DNA from: Mageeibacillus sp. UBA1255 | GTDB lineage: Bacteria > Bacillota > Clostridia > UBA1212 > UBA1255 | Direction: 5' to 3' | NCBI GenBank assembly: GCA_002308795.1 | Contig: DBVV01000120.1 | Span: 1 to 7,671 of the forward strand | Length of the DNA: 7,671 nucleotides | Part shown: piece after piece, positions 1 through 6,366 of the stretch | Position numbering within the stretch: position 1 is the first letter of the stretch | How the letters are laid out: each line of letters starts with the position of its first letter | Notes under the pieces: generated by a model | Databases searched by the model: none | The model's input: only the letters and a program-made list of their open reading frames with translations | What the model was told of the DNA's origin: nothing | Position numbers and translations under genes: made by a program

Positions 1-38
1 CCACTTGCCATTTCCCATTTGCAATTATCCATTTCCTC
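1..38. repeat. Degenerate short tandem motif (GNAAATGG type) at and after the last stop codon
   Basis: Read on the minus strand, the end of the last gene and what follows is built of near-copies of one 7-8-base unit: GGAAATGG, a spacer holding TAA, then GCAAATGG, GAAATGG and CAAGTGG. The repeat includes the last Gly-Asn-Gly codons. It runs off the window edge, so its full length is not visible. No hairpin terminator is seen within the window. Confidence 0.45.
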
Positions 39-1695
39 CTCCCGCCATCCTCTCGATCTCGAACGGTTTGGCAGTGCTGAAGTCGCCCTCGATCGTGTGC
101 TTCAGCGCGGAGGCTGCGGAGGCGTAGCGGATCGCTTTCTCAGGCTTCGAGCCGTGCATCAGGGAGTAGATGAAGCCCGCGGCAAACGCGTCGCCGCCGC
201 CGGTGCGGTCAACGATATCTTCGCACTCGCGCACGGGCGAATACACTTTTTGACCGTCGATAAACGCGCCGGCGCTGATAGAATTGTGCTCGGAAGAAAT
301 TGTCCGGCGGCGGGTGACGGCAGCGGCCTTGAAGCCGTACTTGCGGCACAGCGCTTCCGCTGTTAAAGCCAGATCATCTTCACAGCGGACGCCGCAGATC
401 TTGTCCGCATGCTCCTCGTTGGCGATCAGCACGTCAACGGCCGGGAACAACTCGCCCAGCACGTCGGAAGCATTGTCAACGTCCCACAGCTTTTTGCGGA
501 AATTCAGGTCAAAACTGACGGTTATGCCGCGTCTTTGCGCCTCACGGAGCGCTTTTTTCGCAAGTTTCAGCGTATTTTCGGAGAGCGCAGGAGTGATGCC
601 GGTCATATGAAACCAGCCCGTGTCCCTGAACAATTCGTCGAAATCGAATTCGCCCGGATCGGCTTCGGATATCGCGCTGCCCGTCCTGTCGTATATGACC
701 TTGGGCGGCCTCTCGCCGGCACCTTTTTCAAGATAATAGATGCCCAGACGGTTCCCTCCCCTCAGCACGGAGGACGTGTCAACGCCATAGCGGCGGAGAG
801 TGCCTATCGCCGCGTCGCCTATGTCGCCTTCGGGAAATTTGGAAATGAACGACGACGGAACGCCCATGCACGCAAGCGAGATGGCGACGTTGGCCTCCGC
901 ACCGCCGAAAAACACGTCGAAGCTTTCCGCGCCGTTCAGCAATTCGCGATCCGGGGGCGTAAGGCGCATCATCATTTCACCTAGAGACGCGAACCGGACG
1001 TTCTTGTTTTTAACCGGGTTACGCCTAAGACCGCCCTGCCAGACTGCTTCGCCGGGAATGGCGTCGCTGTCCGCGCCAAGCGCACGCAAGGCAGCAGCCA
1101 CGTACCGTTTCGCGTTGAACGTCACGCGTTCGAAACTTCCCGCGTCGATCAGAGAAGAAGGTGCGATGGCGCTGGCTCCGACGGCGGCAACACATTCCAT
1201 CTTCAGATACGTTCCTATGGTCACGTCATCGACTCCGCCCGTGGGTACATATTTCATGCCTGGGAAAGGTGCGGACAATGCCTCTAACATTTTTGTTCCG
1301 CCAAGTGCTTTTGCCGGAAAGTATTTTACAAGCCTCAGTCCGTGGTTCCACGCACTCTGTACTTCCGTGGCAGTCGCGCAGCCGGGCAGATACGGAACGT
1401 TCAGATCCGTACAAACCTTAAGCGTTTCTATGTCAAAACCCGGGGAAACAATAAACTTCGCTCCGGCAGATATTGCCGACCTCGCCATCTCCGCACTGAG
1501 AACGCTCCCGGCACCGACACACATATCCGGCACGCCGGAGTTGATGATAGATATTGCCCGCAGCCCCTCATCCGTCCTGAGAGTGATCTCGGCGATACGT
1601 ATACCGCCCGAAAGCAGCGCCTCAGAGAGCGCAGGAGCTTTAGCCGCATCGTTGATCTTAATCACCGGGATGACCGGATGATCGCTGAAATCCAT
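25..1695 (-). CDS. eda-kdgK: Bifunctional fusion: KDPG/KHG aldolase (N-terminal) and 2-keto-3-deoxygluconate kinase, PfkB family (C-terminal)
   Basis: A 556-residue fusion of two normally separate enzymes. Residues about 1-205 are a class I KDPG aldolase: catalytic Glu36 in AEITLRT, GAGSV (61-65), SPG (84-86), PGC (104-106), Schiff-base Lys124 in VKYFPA, and PTGGV (151-155). A linker (about 206-232) leads to a complete PfkB sugar kinase (233-556): FGGAEANVA (263-271), YDRTGSAIS (335-343), the KDG-kinase-like SFDLNFRKKLW (394-404), NEEH (426-429) in the place of the NxxE motif, and DRTGGGDAFAAGF (496-508) with catalytic base Asp502. The kinase would make KDPG and the aldolase would split it to pyruvate and glyceraldehyde-3-phosphate, so the two last steps of uronate breakdown sit on one chain. 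GAGGTG lies 7 bases before the ATG. The reading frame is continuous across the linker, so this is a true fusion and not a sequencing read-through of a stop. Last gene visible. Confidence 0.92.
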   Translation of the reverse strand: MDFSDHPVIPVIKINDAAKAPALSEALLSGGIRIAEITLRTDEGLRAISIINSGVPDMCVGAGSVLSAEMARSAISAGAKFIVSPGFDIETLKVCTDLNVPYLPGCATATEVQSAWNHGLRLVKYFPAKALGGTKMLEALSAPFPGMKYVPTGGVDDVTIGTYLKMECVAAVGASAIAPSSLIDAGSFERVTFNAKRYVAAALRALGADSDAIPGEAVWQGGLRRNPVKNKNVRFASLGEMMMRLTPPDRELLNGAESFDVFFGGAEANVAISLACMGVPSSFISKFPEGDIGDAAIGTLRRYGVDTSSVLRGGNRLGIYYLEKGAGERPPKVIYDRTGSAISEADPGEFDFDELFRDTGWFHMTGITPALSENTLKLAKKALREAQRRGITVSFDLNFRKKLWDVDNASDVLGELFPAVDVLIANEEHADKICGVRCEDDLALTAEALCRKYGFKAAAVTRRRTISSEHNSISAGAFIDGQKVYSPVRECEDIVDRTGGGDAFAAGFIYSLMHGSKPEKAIRYASAASALKHTIEGDFSTAKPFEIERMAGGGNG

Positions 1696-1715
1696 AAGGA
1701 AACACCTCGCTTTAT

Positions 1716-3752
1716 TTATTCGTCCGAAGGTTCTATGAACGCAAGCACGCTTCCGTCGAAAAGGCGGATCAGGATGCTTGAGTCGTTAACGTCCTGCTTG
1801 TATTCAATGTTCTTGATCGGGCAGCCGTCATCCGACGGATAGAGGAGCGTTACGATCCTGGAAGACAGGCCGAAAGCGGTGAAATCTATTGACGGCGCAG
1901 GATTATCCGGCTTTCTCCAGCCTATGAACGGACTTATACTGCCGCAGCGGACGGTGTAATTCTCGCCCGAGATCAACGTGAGAGTAATATTGTCACCGTA
2001 ATCGGCCGTTAAAACGCATCCCCTCCTGCCGGGAGCCTGATAGTCCGGAGCAATATCTTTACTGCGGCCGTAGCCTGAAGGCATTCCCTGCCTGATGCTC
2101 ACGGGAACGTCCTCGATCTGCCAGTGAGCGGCGTAAGCGTGCTCCTTCCCGTCTCCGCTGAGCAGACGGTCTATCACGATATAAAACGTTTTGAGCCCTG
2201 CGGGGTTGTTTTTTACCTTCAATACCTTCCTTTTATGCGTAACGTCGATATATTCCGGCCCGTATCCTTCGTCGTACGTGCCGAACGCGGCGTCGATCTC
2301 TTCTCCGAATTTCACTTTAAGATCTGATAATTGACTTATGAACTCGTCGCGCCACCTGTACTTTCCTCTGCGGTTCTGCCCCTCGCCGTCAACCATCACG
2401 GTGTTATGCGCTCTTCCCGAAAGCACGTACGCACGCATCTGCGAACTGTCGTAAACGTGATTCCCGGTATCTTTTAAAAGCCTCTTTCCGTAAGCATAAA
2501 GGAGAACGCTGAGCTTATCCTCGTGCTGATGTGACAGTCCGAAAGGTGCACTCTCAAAAAACAGCCACTGACTGTCAGCGGTCCAATTATCGCGGAAAAC
2601 CGTCATACCGCTGTAAGGCATCACCGTATTGACCTGATCCGGCGGCGTTCCTTCCTTTCGCTCTGTGGCAAAAAATCTGAAATCATCCCTGTCCGGGAAC
2701 AATTCCGCTGCCTTCGCGCACACTTTTACTATACTGCCTATATCGGCGTCGTTGAGCCCGGGAACACAAAGGCCGGGATCCGAGAGTTTCACGTACATCT
2801 CGTACGCCGGCATGGCGAGGTCAATGAGCTCCCTCCCGATCGGCTCGTCCATTGCCATCGCGATATCCACCGCGCTAAGTGTATTGGAGACGACGACCGA
2901 ATGGTATCCCGTTGACAATTCCGCCTGGAATCCGTCCGGATACACCTGTTTTACGAGCTGCTCTTTTATTTTATCCAGCGCGTATCTCTTCCACATATCC
3001 GCGTCGCAGATCCACGGGTATAGCACGCCTGTCGAAAACAGCCCGGCCATCTCCATAAGCAGCCAGTTACCCGTATACACGTGGAAATATCTCAATCTGT
3101 TCGCATTTTCCCACATTGACGCAAAATAATCACATATATCGTGATCGGTAAACGCCGGAGAACGGTAAAAAGCGTGAAGCGCACAGTGCCAGCTGTACCT
3201 CATCCTGATACCGATCTCGATCGTTCTGAAAGCTTCTGTCGCGCCCGGACCTGATTTTAATGGGCAAAAGCATTGTTCTCTCCAGGAGTGCCACAGACGC
3301 ATAAACAGATACGGTACGTCCTCGTCGCCCGTTTCGCGGTATAGCCTGGCAAGTGAAATAAATTCGTGATGCCTGTTGAGCTGCCACGTCCATTCCCTGT
3401 ATTTGCTCAGCATAGGGTTTGACTCCCACTGGATACCTTCTTCGCCGAAATCATGCATGAAATTCACAGACATGATCTGAGAATGACTAAGCCTTTCGAA
3501 AACTGCTCTGTCCGTTTCTCCCGGATATCTCCAGTAGTTTTCACCGGGCGGAAACGGCAGCGAGAAAAACTTGTCCGGTTTAAGGCTCGCCCGGACGAAT
3601 TCGGCGTATACGTGTTCCGCGCCGCTCACGTCCCCTGCTTTTAGCAATCCGGGGATTGCCTCCAGACCTTTCGCGGAGACGTCTATCTTTTCGCGCAGGA
3701 ATTCTTCCGTAGTGAGGCGGATATACTCAACGTTATCACGGACGAACGTCAT
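1716..3752 (-). CDS. Heparinase II/III-family polysaccharide (oligouronide) lyase, cytoplasmic
   Basis: A 678-residue protein with the two-part layout of heparinase II/III and alginate lyase families (related to PL12, PL15, PL17 and PL21): an alpha/alpha-barrel half (about 1-360) and a beta-sandwich half (about 375-678). Candidate catalytic and binding residues seen: NRHH (126-129), GNW with Asn228 plus MEMAGL (233-238), YPDG then ELSTGYH with Tyr283 (271-284), and SHQHEDKLS (407-415) with His408 or His410, followed by LLKDTGNH (425-432). Family members cleave uronate glycosidic bonds by beta-elimination, with Tyr and His as acid/base and Asn neutralising the carboxylate. No signal peptide or lipobox is present, so it should act on imported oligosaccharides. 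The polymer (alginate, glycosaminoglycan, ulvan or other) cannot be read from sequence. The ATG lies 17 bases inside the FAD gene, behind only a weak purine-rich tract, so translation is probably coupled. The stop is 20 bases before the aldolase-kinase start. Confidence 0.87.
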   Translation of the reverse strand: MTFVRDNVEYIRLTTEEFLREKIDVSAKGLEAIPGLLKAGDVSGAEHVYAEFVRASLKPDKFFSLPFPPGENYWRYPGETDRAVFERLSHSQIMSVNFMHDFGEEGIQWESNPMLSKYREWTWQLNRHHEFISLARLYRETGDEDVPYLFMRLWHSWREQCFCPLKSGPGATEAFRTIEIGIRMRYSWHCALHAFYRSPAFTDHDICDYFASMWENANRLRYFHVYTGNWLLMEMAGLFSTGVLYPWICDADMWKRYALDKIKEQLVKQVYPDGFQAELSTGYHSVVVSNTLSAVDIAMAMDEPIGRELIDLAMPAYEMYVKLSDPGLCVPGLNDADIGSIVKVCAKAAELFPDRDDFRFFATERKEGTPPDQVNTVMPYSGMTVFRDNWTADSQWLFFESAPFGLSHQHEDKLSVLLYAYGKRLLKDTGNHVYDSSQMRAYVLSGRAHNTVMVDGEGQNRRGKYRWRDEFISQLSDLKVKFGEEIDAAFGTYDEGYGPEYIDVTHKRKVLKVKNNPAGLKTFYIVIDRLLSGDGKEHAYAAHWQIEDVPVSIRQGMPSGYGRSKDIAPDYQAPGRRGCVLTADYGDNITLTLISGENYTVRCGSISPFIGWRKPDNPAPSIDFTAFGLSSRIVTLLYPSDDGCPIKNIEYKQDVNDSSILIRLFDGSVLAFIEPSDE
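3736..3752 (-). other. 17-base overlap of FAD-protein and lyase genes (translational coupling)
   Basis: The lyase ATG (3752-3750) lies upstream of the TGA of the FAD gene (3738-3736) in another frame. Only a purine-rich GAAAGAAAGAGAG tract precedes the ATG, without a full GGAGG. Ribosomes finishing the FAD protein would therefore be well placed to start the lyase, which should keep the two proteins in fixed ratio. Confidence 0.6.
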
Positions 3753-5535
3753 TGTCAGTCACTCTCTTTCTTTCCAGAAGTGTTTCGAACCATAGTTCCG
3801 GGTCAGGGATCGGCGTAACAGGGACAATATGCGACACGGTTCCTTCGGTTATTGTCCTCGTCATTCTCACCCCGTCCGGGTCTATATTCGGCTTACGGTC
3901 AACGAACGCCGAGCCGTGGCTGCCTATCTTTTCTGCTGAAGTCAGCATCGCCGACAATACCGATCCGGCGGTCAGATACGCGTCGTAAACTTTGAACAGT
4001 TCTGCAGTTTCCGCTGCGTTTTCGGCCCTTGCTATCCCGAAAAAACCGTTGCGAATTTCACAGATCTCATCGAACAGTTTCTTCATCCCGGCTGTATTTC
4101 TGTCAAAATCCGCGCATGCACTCATGCCTGTCTGAAGTTTATTTAAAAGTTCATCCAGATTGGAATCACCGTATCTGATACCCGGCATGCTGAACACGGG
4201 ATCGCTCCTCGTTGCAGTAACAGGGTTCCGGGCGATGTGTTCCGCTGCTCTTAAACTGCCTGCCTGAGTCGAATTCAGCGCGCTGCCGCCCGGTCTGTAC
4301 ACACCGAACGTTCCCGCAGCTTCTCCAGCGGCGTAAAGGCCTCTTATGCTCGTCTGCCAGTTCTCGTCAACGTCTATGCCCCCGTTACAGTGCTGCGCGC
4401 ATACGGCTATTTCGAGCCTGTCATTCCAAAGATCGATGCCGTGAGAAGCATAGAGGTCGATCGCGCGCGAATTCATTTTTTTGAGTCTGTCTACCGGTCT
4501 CCCGAAAAGGGCTCCGGAGCGGCTGAGATAATCGTACGCTTCGGGCGGGAGCACGCTGAACCCGTCGTCAAGTCCTTTCGGATTTTGCGTGTAATCCAGA
4601 TATATTTTGTTTCCTTTTTTGATCTGCTCTGCCGTTAAAAGATCGACCATCGAAGATCCTTCCGCTTTGCGCGTGTCGAACGGCCACTGGTAGCCTTTAA
4701 GGAAAATAAGGCCTAAAGAACGCTCCCCGAGGGCATCGTACAGGAATTCCGTCTCTTCTCCGTCAGGCGTGACGGAAACGTAGCGCGGCAGGACCTGCTG
4801 ATACGTGCCTGAAAGATTCCAGCGGAACCCGGTGCTGGCAATGCCGTATTGCCATTCCTCCATATTAGAAAGCGCCGCTCCCGCTTCGATCGCGAGCCCG
4901 GTGCTGCCCGACTGACTTTCCGGATAAACGGTGTTCAGATATATTGACGCAGGACCGCCGGTGCAAAGTATGACGTTATCACAAGCGATCAGGCGGAGGC
5001 TTCCGTCGAGAGTATTGACGCCGGCGATCCCGTTCACGCCGTTTTCGTCTGTTATTATTTTGATCACGCGCGTATTATCGATCAGTTCGATCCCCTTTCC
5101 GAGCACCGATTTTTCGAGCGCTTCGGTCATATATTTCGACGTGAGAGGACCGGCGGACGTTGCCCTGGTGCGCGGATCGTGGTCGGTCTTATAGCCTGCG
5201 TATTCGCCGAATTCGTTTGACGGAAAAGGCACGCCGAGTTCGACCAGACGCATGAAGCATCTTACCGAATATGCCGCTTCCGCGAGCGCATGCTCTCCCT
5301 TTACCCCTCCGCCGGAGTAAAGGGTCTCGGCAAGTTCCCGCACGCTGTCGCCTTCCCGGCCGCACAGCGATAGTTTATAATAAGTCTGTTTATCGCTGCC
5401 GGTATTGCGCGACGTTCCCATAAACCGGCCTTCCGTAACTACAGCGATGTTTTTCACGCCCAGCCCGAAAAGACGGTCTGCGGCATTGTAACCTGCGGCG
5501 CCTGTGCCAATGATAACAGTATTATAACGATCCAT
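3736..5535 (-). CDS. FAD-dependent oxidoreductase of the fumarate reductase/succinate dehydrogenase/L-aspartate oxidase superfamily
   Basis: A 599-residue soluble flavoprotein with no signal peptide, FMN-binding domain or membrane segment. Seen: N-terminal dinucleotide fold GTGAAG (10-15), LCTGGPAS (190-197) where the FAD domain re-forms, QHCNGGIDVD (381-390) matching the HxxGG element of the family, and AAGEAAGTFGVYRPGGSALNS (402-422; Arg414 matches the substrate-carboxylate Arg). A helical C-terminal part follows (about 440-560). The position of the flavin-linking His of SdhA/FrdA reads SRNTG (42-46), so FAD is probably non-covalent. Where the family usually has an HPT motif this protein has WQYGIAST (228-235). 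It therefore likely oxidises or reduces a different carboxylate or enoate, not succinate or fumarate. An aspartate oxidase role is unlikely without nadA/nadC neighbours. Start: GGAGG 5 bases before ATG. The last 17 bases overlap the lyase gene. Superfamily sure, reaction unknown. Confidence 0.88.
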   Translation of the reverse strand: MDRYNTVIIGTGAAGYNAADRLFGLGVKNIAVVTEGRFMGTSRNTGSDKQTYYKLSLCGREGDSVRELAETLYSGGGVKGEHALAEAAYSVRCFMRLVELGVPFPSNEFGEYAGYKTDHDPRTRATSAGPLTSKYMTEALEKSVLGKGIELIDNTRVIKIITDENGVNGIAGVNTLDGSLRLIACDNVILCTGGPASIYLNTVYPESQSGSTGLAIEAGAALSNMEEWQYGIASTGFRWNLSGTYQQVLPRYVSVTPDGEETEFLYDALGERSLGLIFLKGYQWPFDTRKAEGSSMVDLLTAEQIKKGNKIYLDYTQNPKGLDDGFSVLPPEAYDYLSRSGALFGRPVDRLKKMNSRAIDLYASHGIDLWNDRLEIAVCAQHCNGGIDVDENWQTSIRGLYAAGEAAGTFGVYRPGGSALNSTQAGSLRAAEHIARNPVTATRSDPVFSMPGIRYGDSNLDELLNKLQTGMSACADFDRNTAGMKKLFDEICEIRNGFFGIARAENAAETAELFKVYDAYLTAGSVLSAMLTSAEKIGSHGSAFVDRKPNIDPDGVRMTRTITEGTVSHIVPVTPIPDPELWFETLLERKRVTDNDVRP

Positions 5536-5600
5536 CCGATCCTCCGCGCGATCAATAAACTCCTGAATCCCCCGCCGGATTCATCTGCTCCCGATCTGCT
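5536..5600 (-). other. 65-base intergenic gap, the only real spacer in the operon
   Basis: This gap lies between the SDR stop and the FAD-protein start. In transcript order it holds a 7-base direct repeat AGCAGAT (5600-5594 and 5589-5583, an 11-base period), a hairpin (5583-5564), and the GGAGG ribosome binding site of the FAD gene. No promoter as good as the one at 7604-7632 is visible in it. Confidence 0.6.
5564..5583 (-). other. Intercistronic RNA hairpin
   Basis: TGAATCC and GGATTCA form a perfect 7-bp stem around a 6-base GGCGGG loop (minus-strand reading). No run of T follows on the transcript strand (next bases are GGAGTTTATTG), so it is not a canonical intrinsic terminator. It could stabilise or mark a processing point in the mRNA, splitting the first two genes from the last three. 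Confidence 0.5.
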
Positions 5601-6362
5601 TTAAAGCTTTCTGATGTGCATTCCGCCGTCAACGATAAACGACGCTCCCGTGGTGTATCCGAACGTTCCGTCGCACAGGGCGATCACGGCGCGGGCAATA
5701 TCTTCCGGCTGTCCCCACCGTCCGAGCGGTACGAGTCCGCCTGCGATGAGCCTGTCATATTTATCCTTAACTCCTGCGGTCATGCCGGTGGCAATGATCC
5801 CGGGGCAGATCTCGTTGACGACGATCCCCTCGCCCGCGAGCCTGTCCGCGAACAATTTCGTTATCATTGACACCCCCGCTTTGGAGATGCAGTACTCTCC
5901 GCGGTTCACGGAGCTCGTGTACGCAGAACAGGAAGAGATATTGACGATATATCCGCCTTTTCCCTGCCTGATCATCGCTTTTGCCGCCGCCTGCGTCAGG
6001 AAAAGTGTGCCTTTGGTGTTTACGCCCATCACGAAATCGTAGCTTTCCTCTGTCATTTCGAGCAGATCCGCGCGCACTTTAGGGGCAACGCCCGCGACGT
6101 TTATGAGCGCCGTGAGTTCTCCTTTTTGCAGCGCCAGGTCAATGAGTTTTTCGCGCGAGTTTTTATCGGAGAGATCGCCTTTAACGTACGTAAATTCTCC
6201 TTTTATTTCAGTATTATTCCCTGTGCCTGAAATATCGCCGCAGACGGCCGCGCAGTCTTCCAGAACGTCCATGCCGATAACGCTGAAGCCTTTTTCCAGC
6301 AGCATGCGCACCGTCGCCTTACCGATACCGCCCAGTGCTCCTGTTACGATGGCAACTCTCAT
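5601..6362 (-). CDS. Short-chain dehydrogenase/reductase (FabG/KduD-like), probably NAD(H)-dependent sugar-acid reductase
   Basis: A 253-residue classical SDR of the usual length. Seen directly: cofactor motif TGALGGIG (7-14), Asp32 at the end of strand beta-2, NVAG (88-91), Asn115, catalytic Ser144, Tyr157 and Lys161 (YCISK), CPG (187-189) and a C-terminal VDGG (245-248). Asp32 at the beta-2 end normally favours NAD(H) over NADP(H). Automatic annotation would probably call it 3-oxoacyl-ACP reductase, but it has no fatty-acid neighbours. Next to a uronate lyase and a KDG kinase/KDPG aldolase, the more likely role is reduction of 4-deoxy-5-keto-uronate (DEH) to KDG, or a KduD-like step. That role is inferred from context. 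The ATG has AGGAG 8 bases upstream, inside the end of the preceding gene, which suggests translational coupling. A second ATG at 6370-6368 is out of frame and ends at once. Confidence 0.9.
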   Translation of the reverse strand: MRVAIVTGALGGIGKATVRMLLEKGFSVIGMDVLEDCAAVCGDISGTGNNTEIKGEFTYVKGDLSDKNSREKLIDLALQKGELTALINVAGVAPKVRADLLEMTEESYDFVMGVNTKGTLFLTQAAAKAMIRQGKGGYIVNISSCSAYTSSVNRGEYCISKAGVSMITKLFADRLAGEGIVVNEICPGIIATGMTAGVKDKYDRLIAGGLVPLGRWGQPEDIARAVIALCDGTFGYTTGASFIVDGGMHIRKL

Positions 6363-6366
6363 TTTT

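Noticed and set aside
800..1681. Long plus-strand open frame (293 codons) opposite the aldolase-kinase gene
   Set aside because: The minus-strand frame encodes a clear two-domain enzyme with catalytic motifs. The plus-strand translation is Ser/Pro/Ala-rich with no family motif, typical of an antisense shadow.
3736..5535. Annotation as L-aspartate oxidase (NadB) or succinate dehydrogenase subunit A
   Set aside because: No NAD-biosynthesis or Sdh partner genes are nearby, and the flavin-linking His and the HPT substrate motif are missing.
5564..5583. Hairpin as an intrinsic transcription terminator
   Set aside because: There is no T-run after the stem on the transcript strand, and the downstream genes have no evident promoter of their own.
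5601..6362. Annotation as fatty-acid 3-oxoacyl-ACP reductase (FabG)
   Set aside because: The resemblance is only the general SDR pattern, Asp32 suggests NAD(H) use, and the operon is carbohydrate catabolic.
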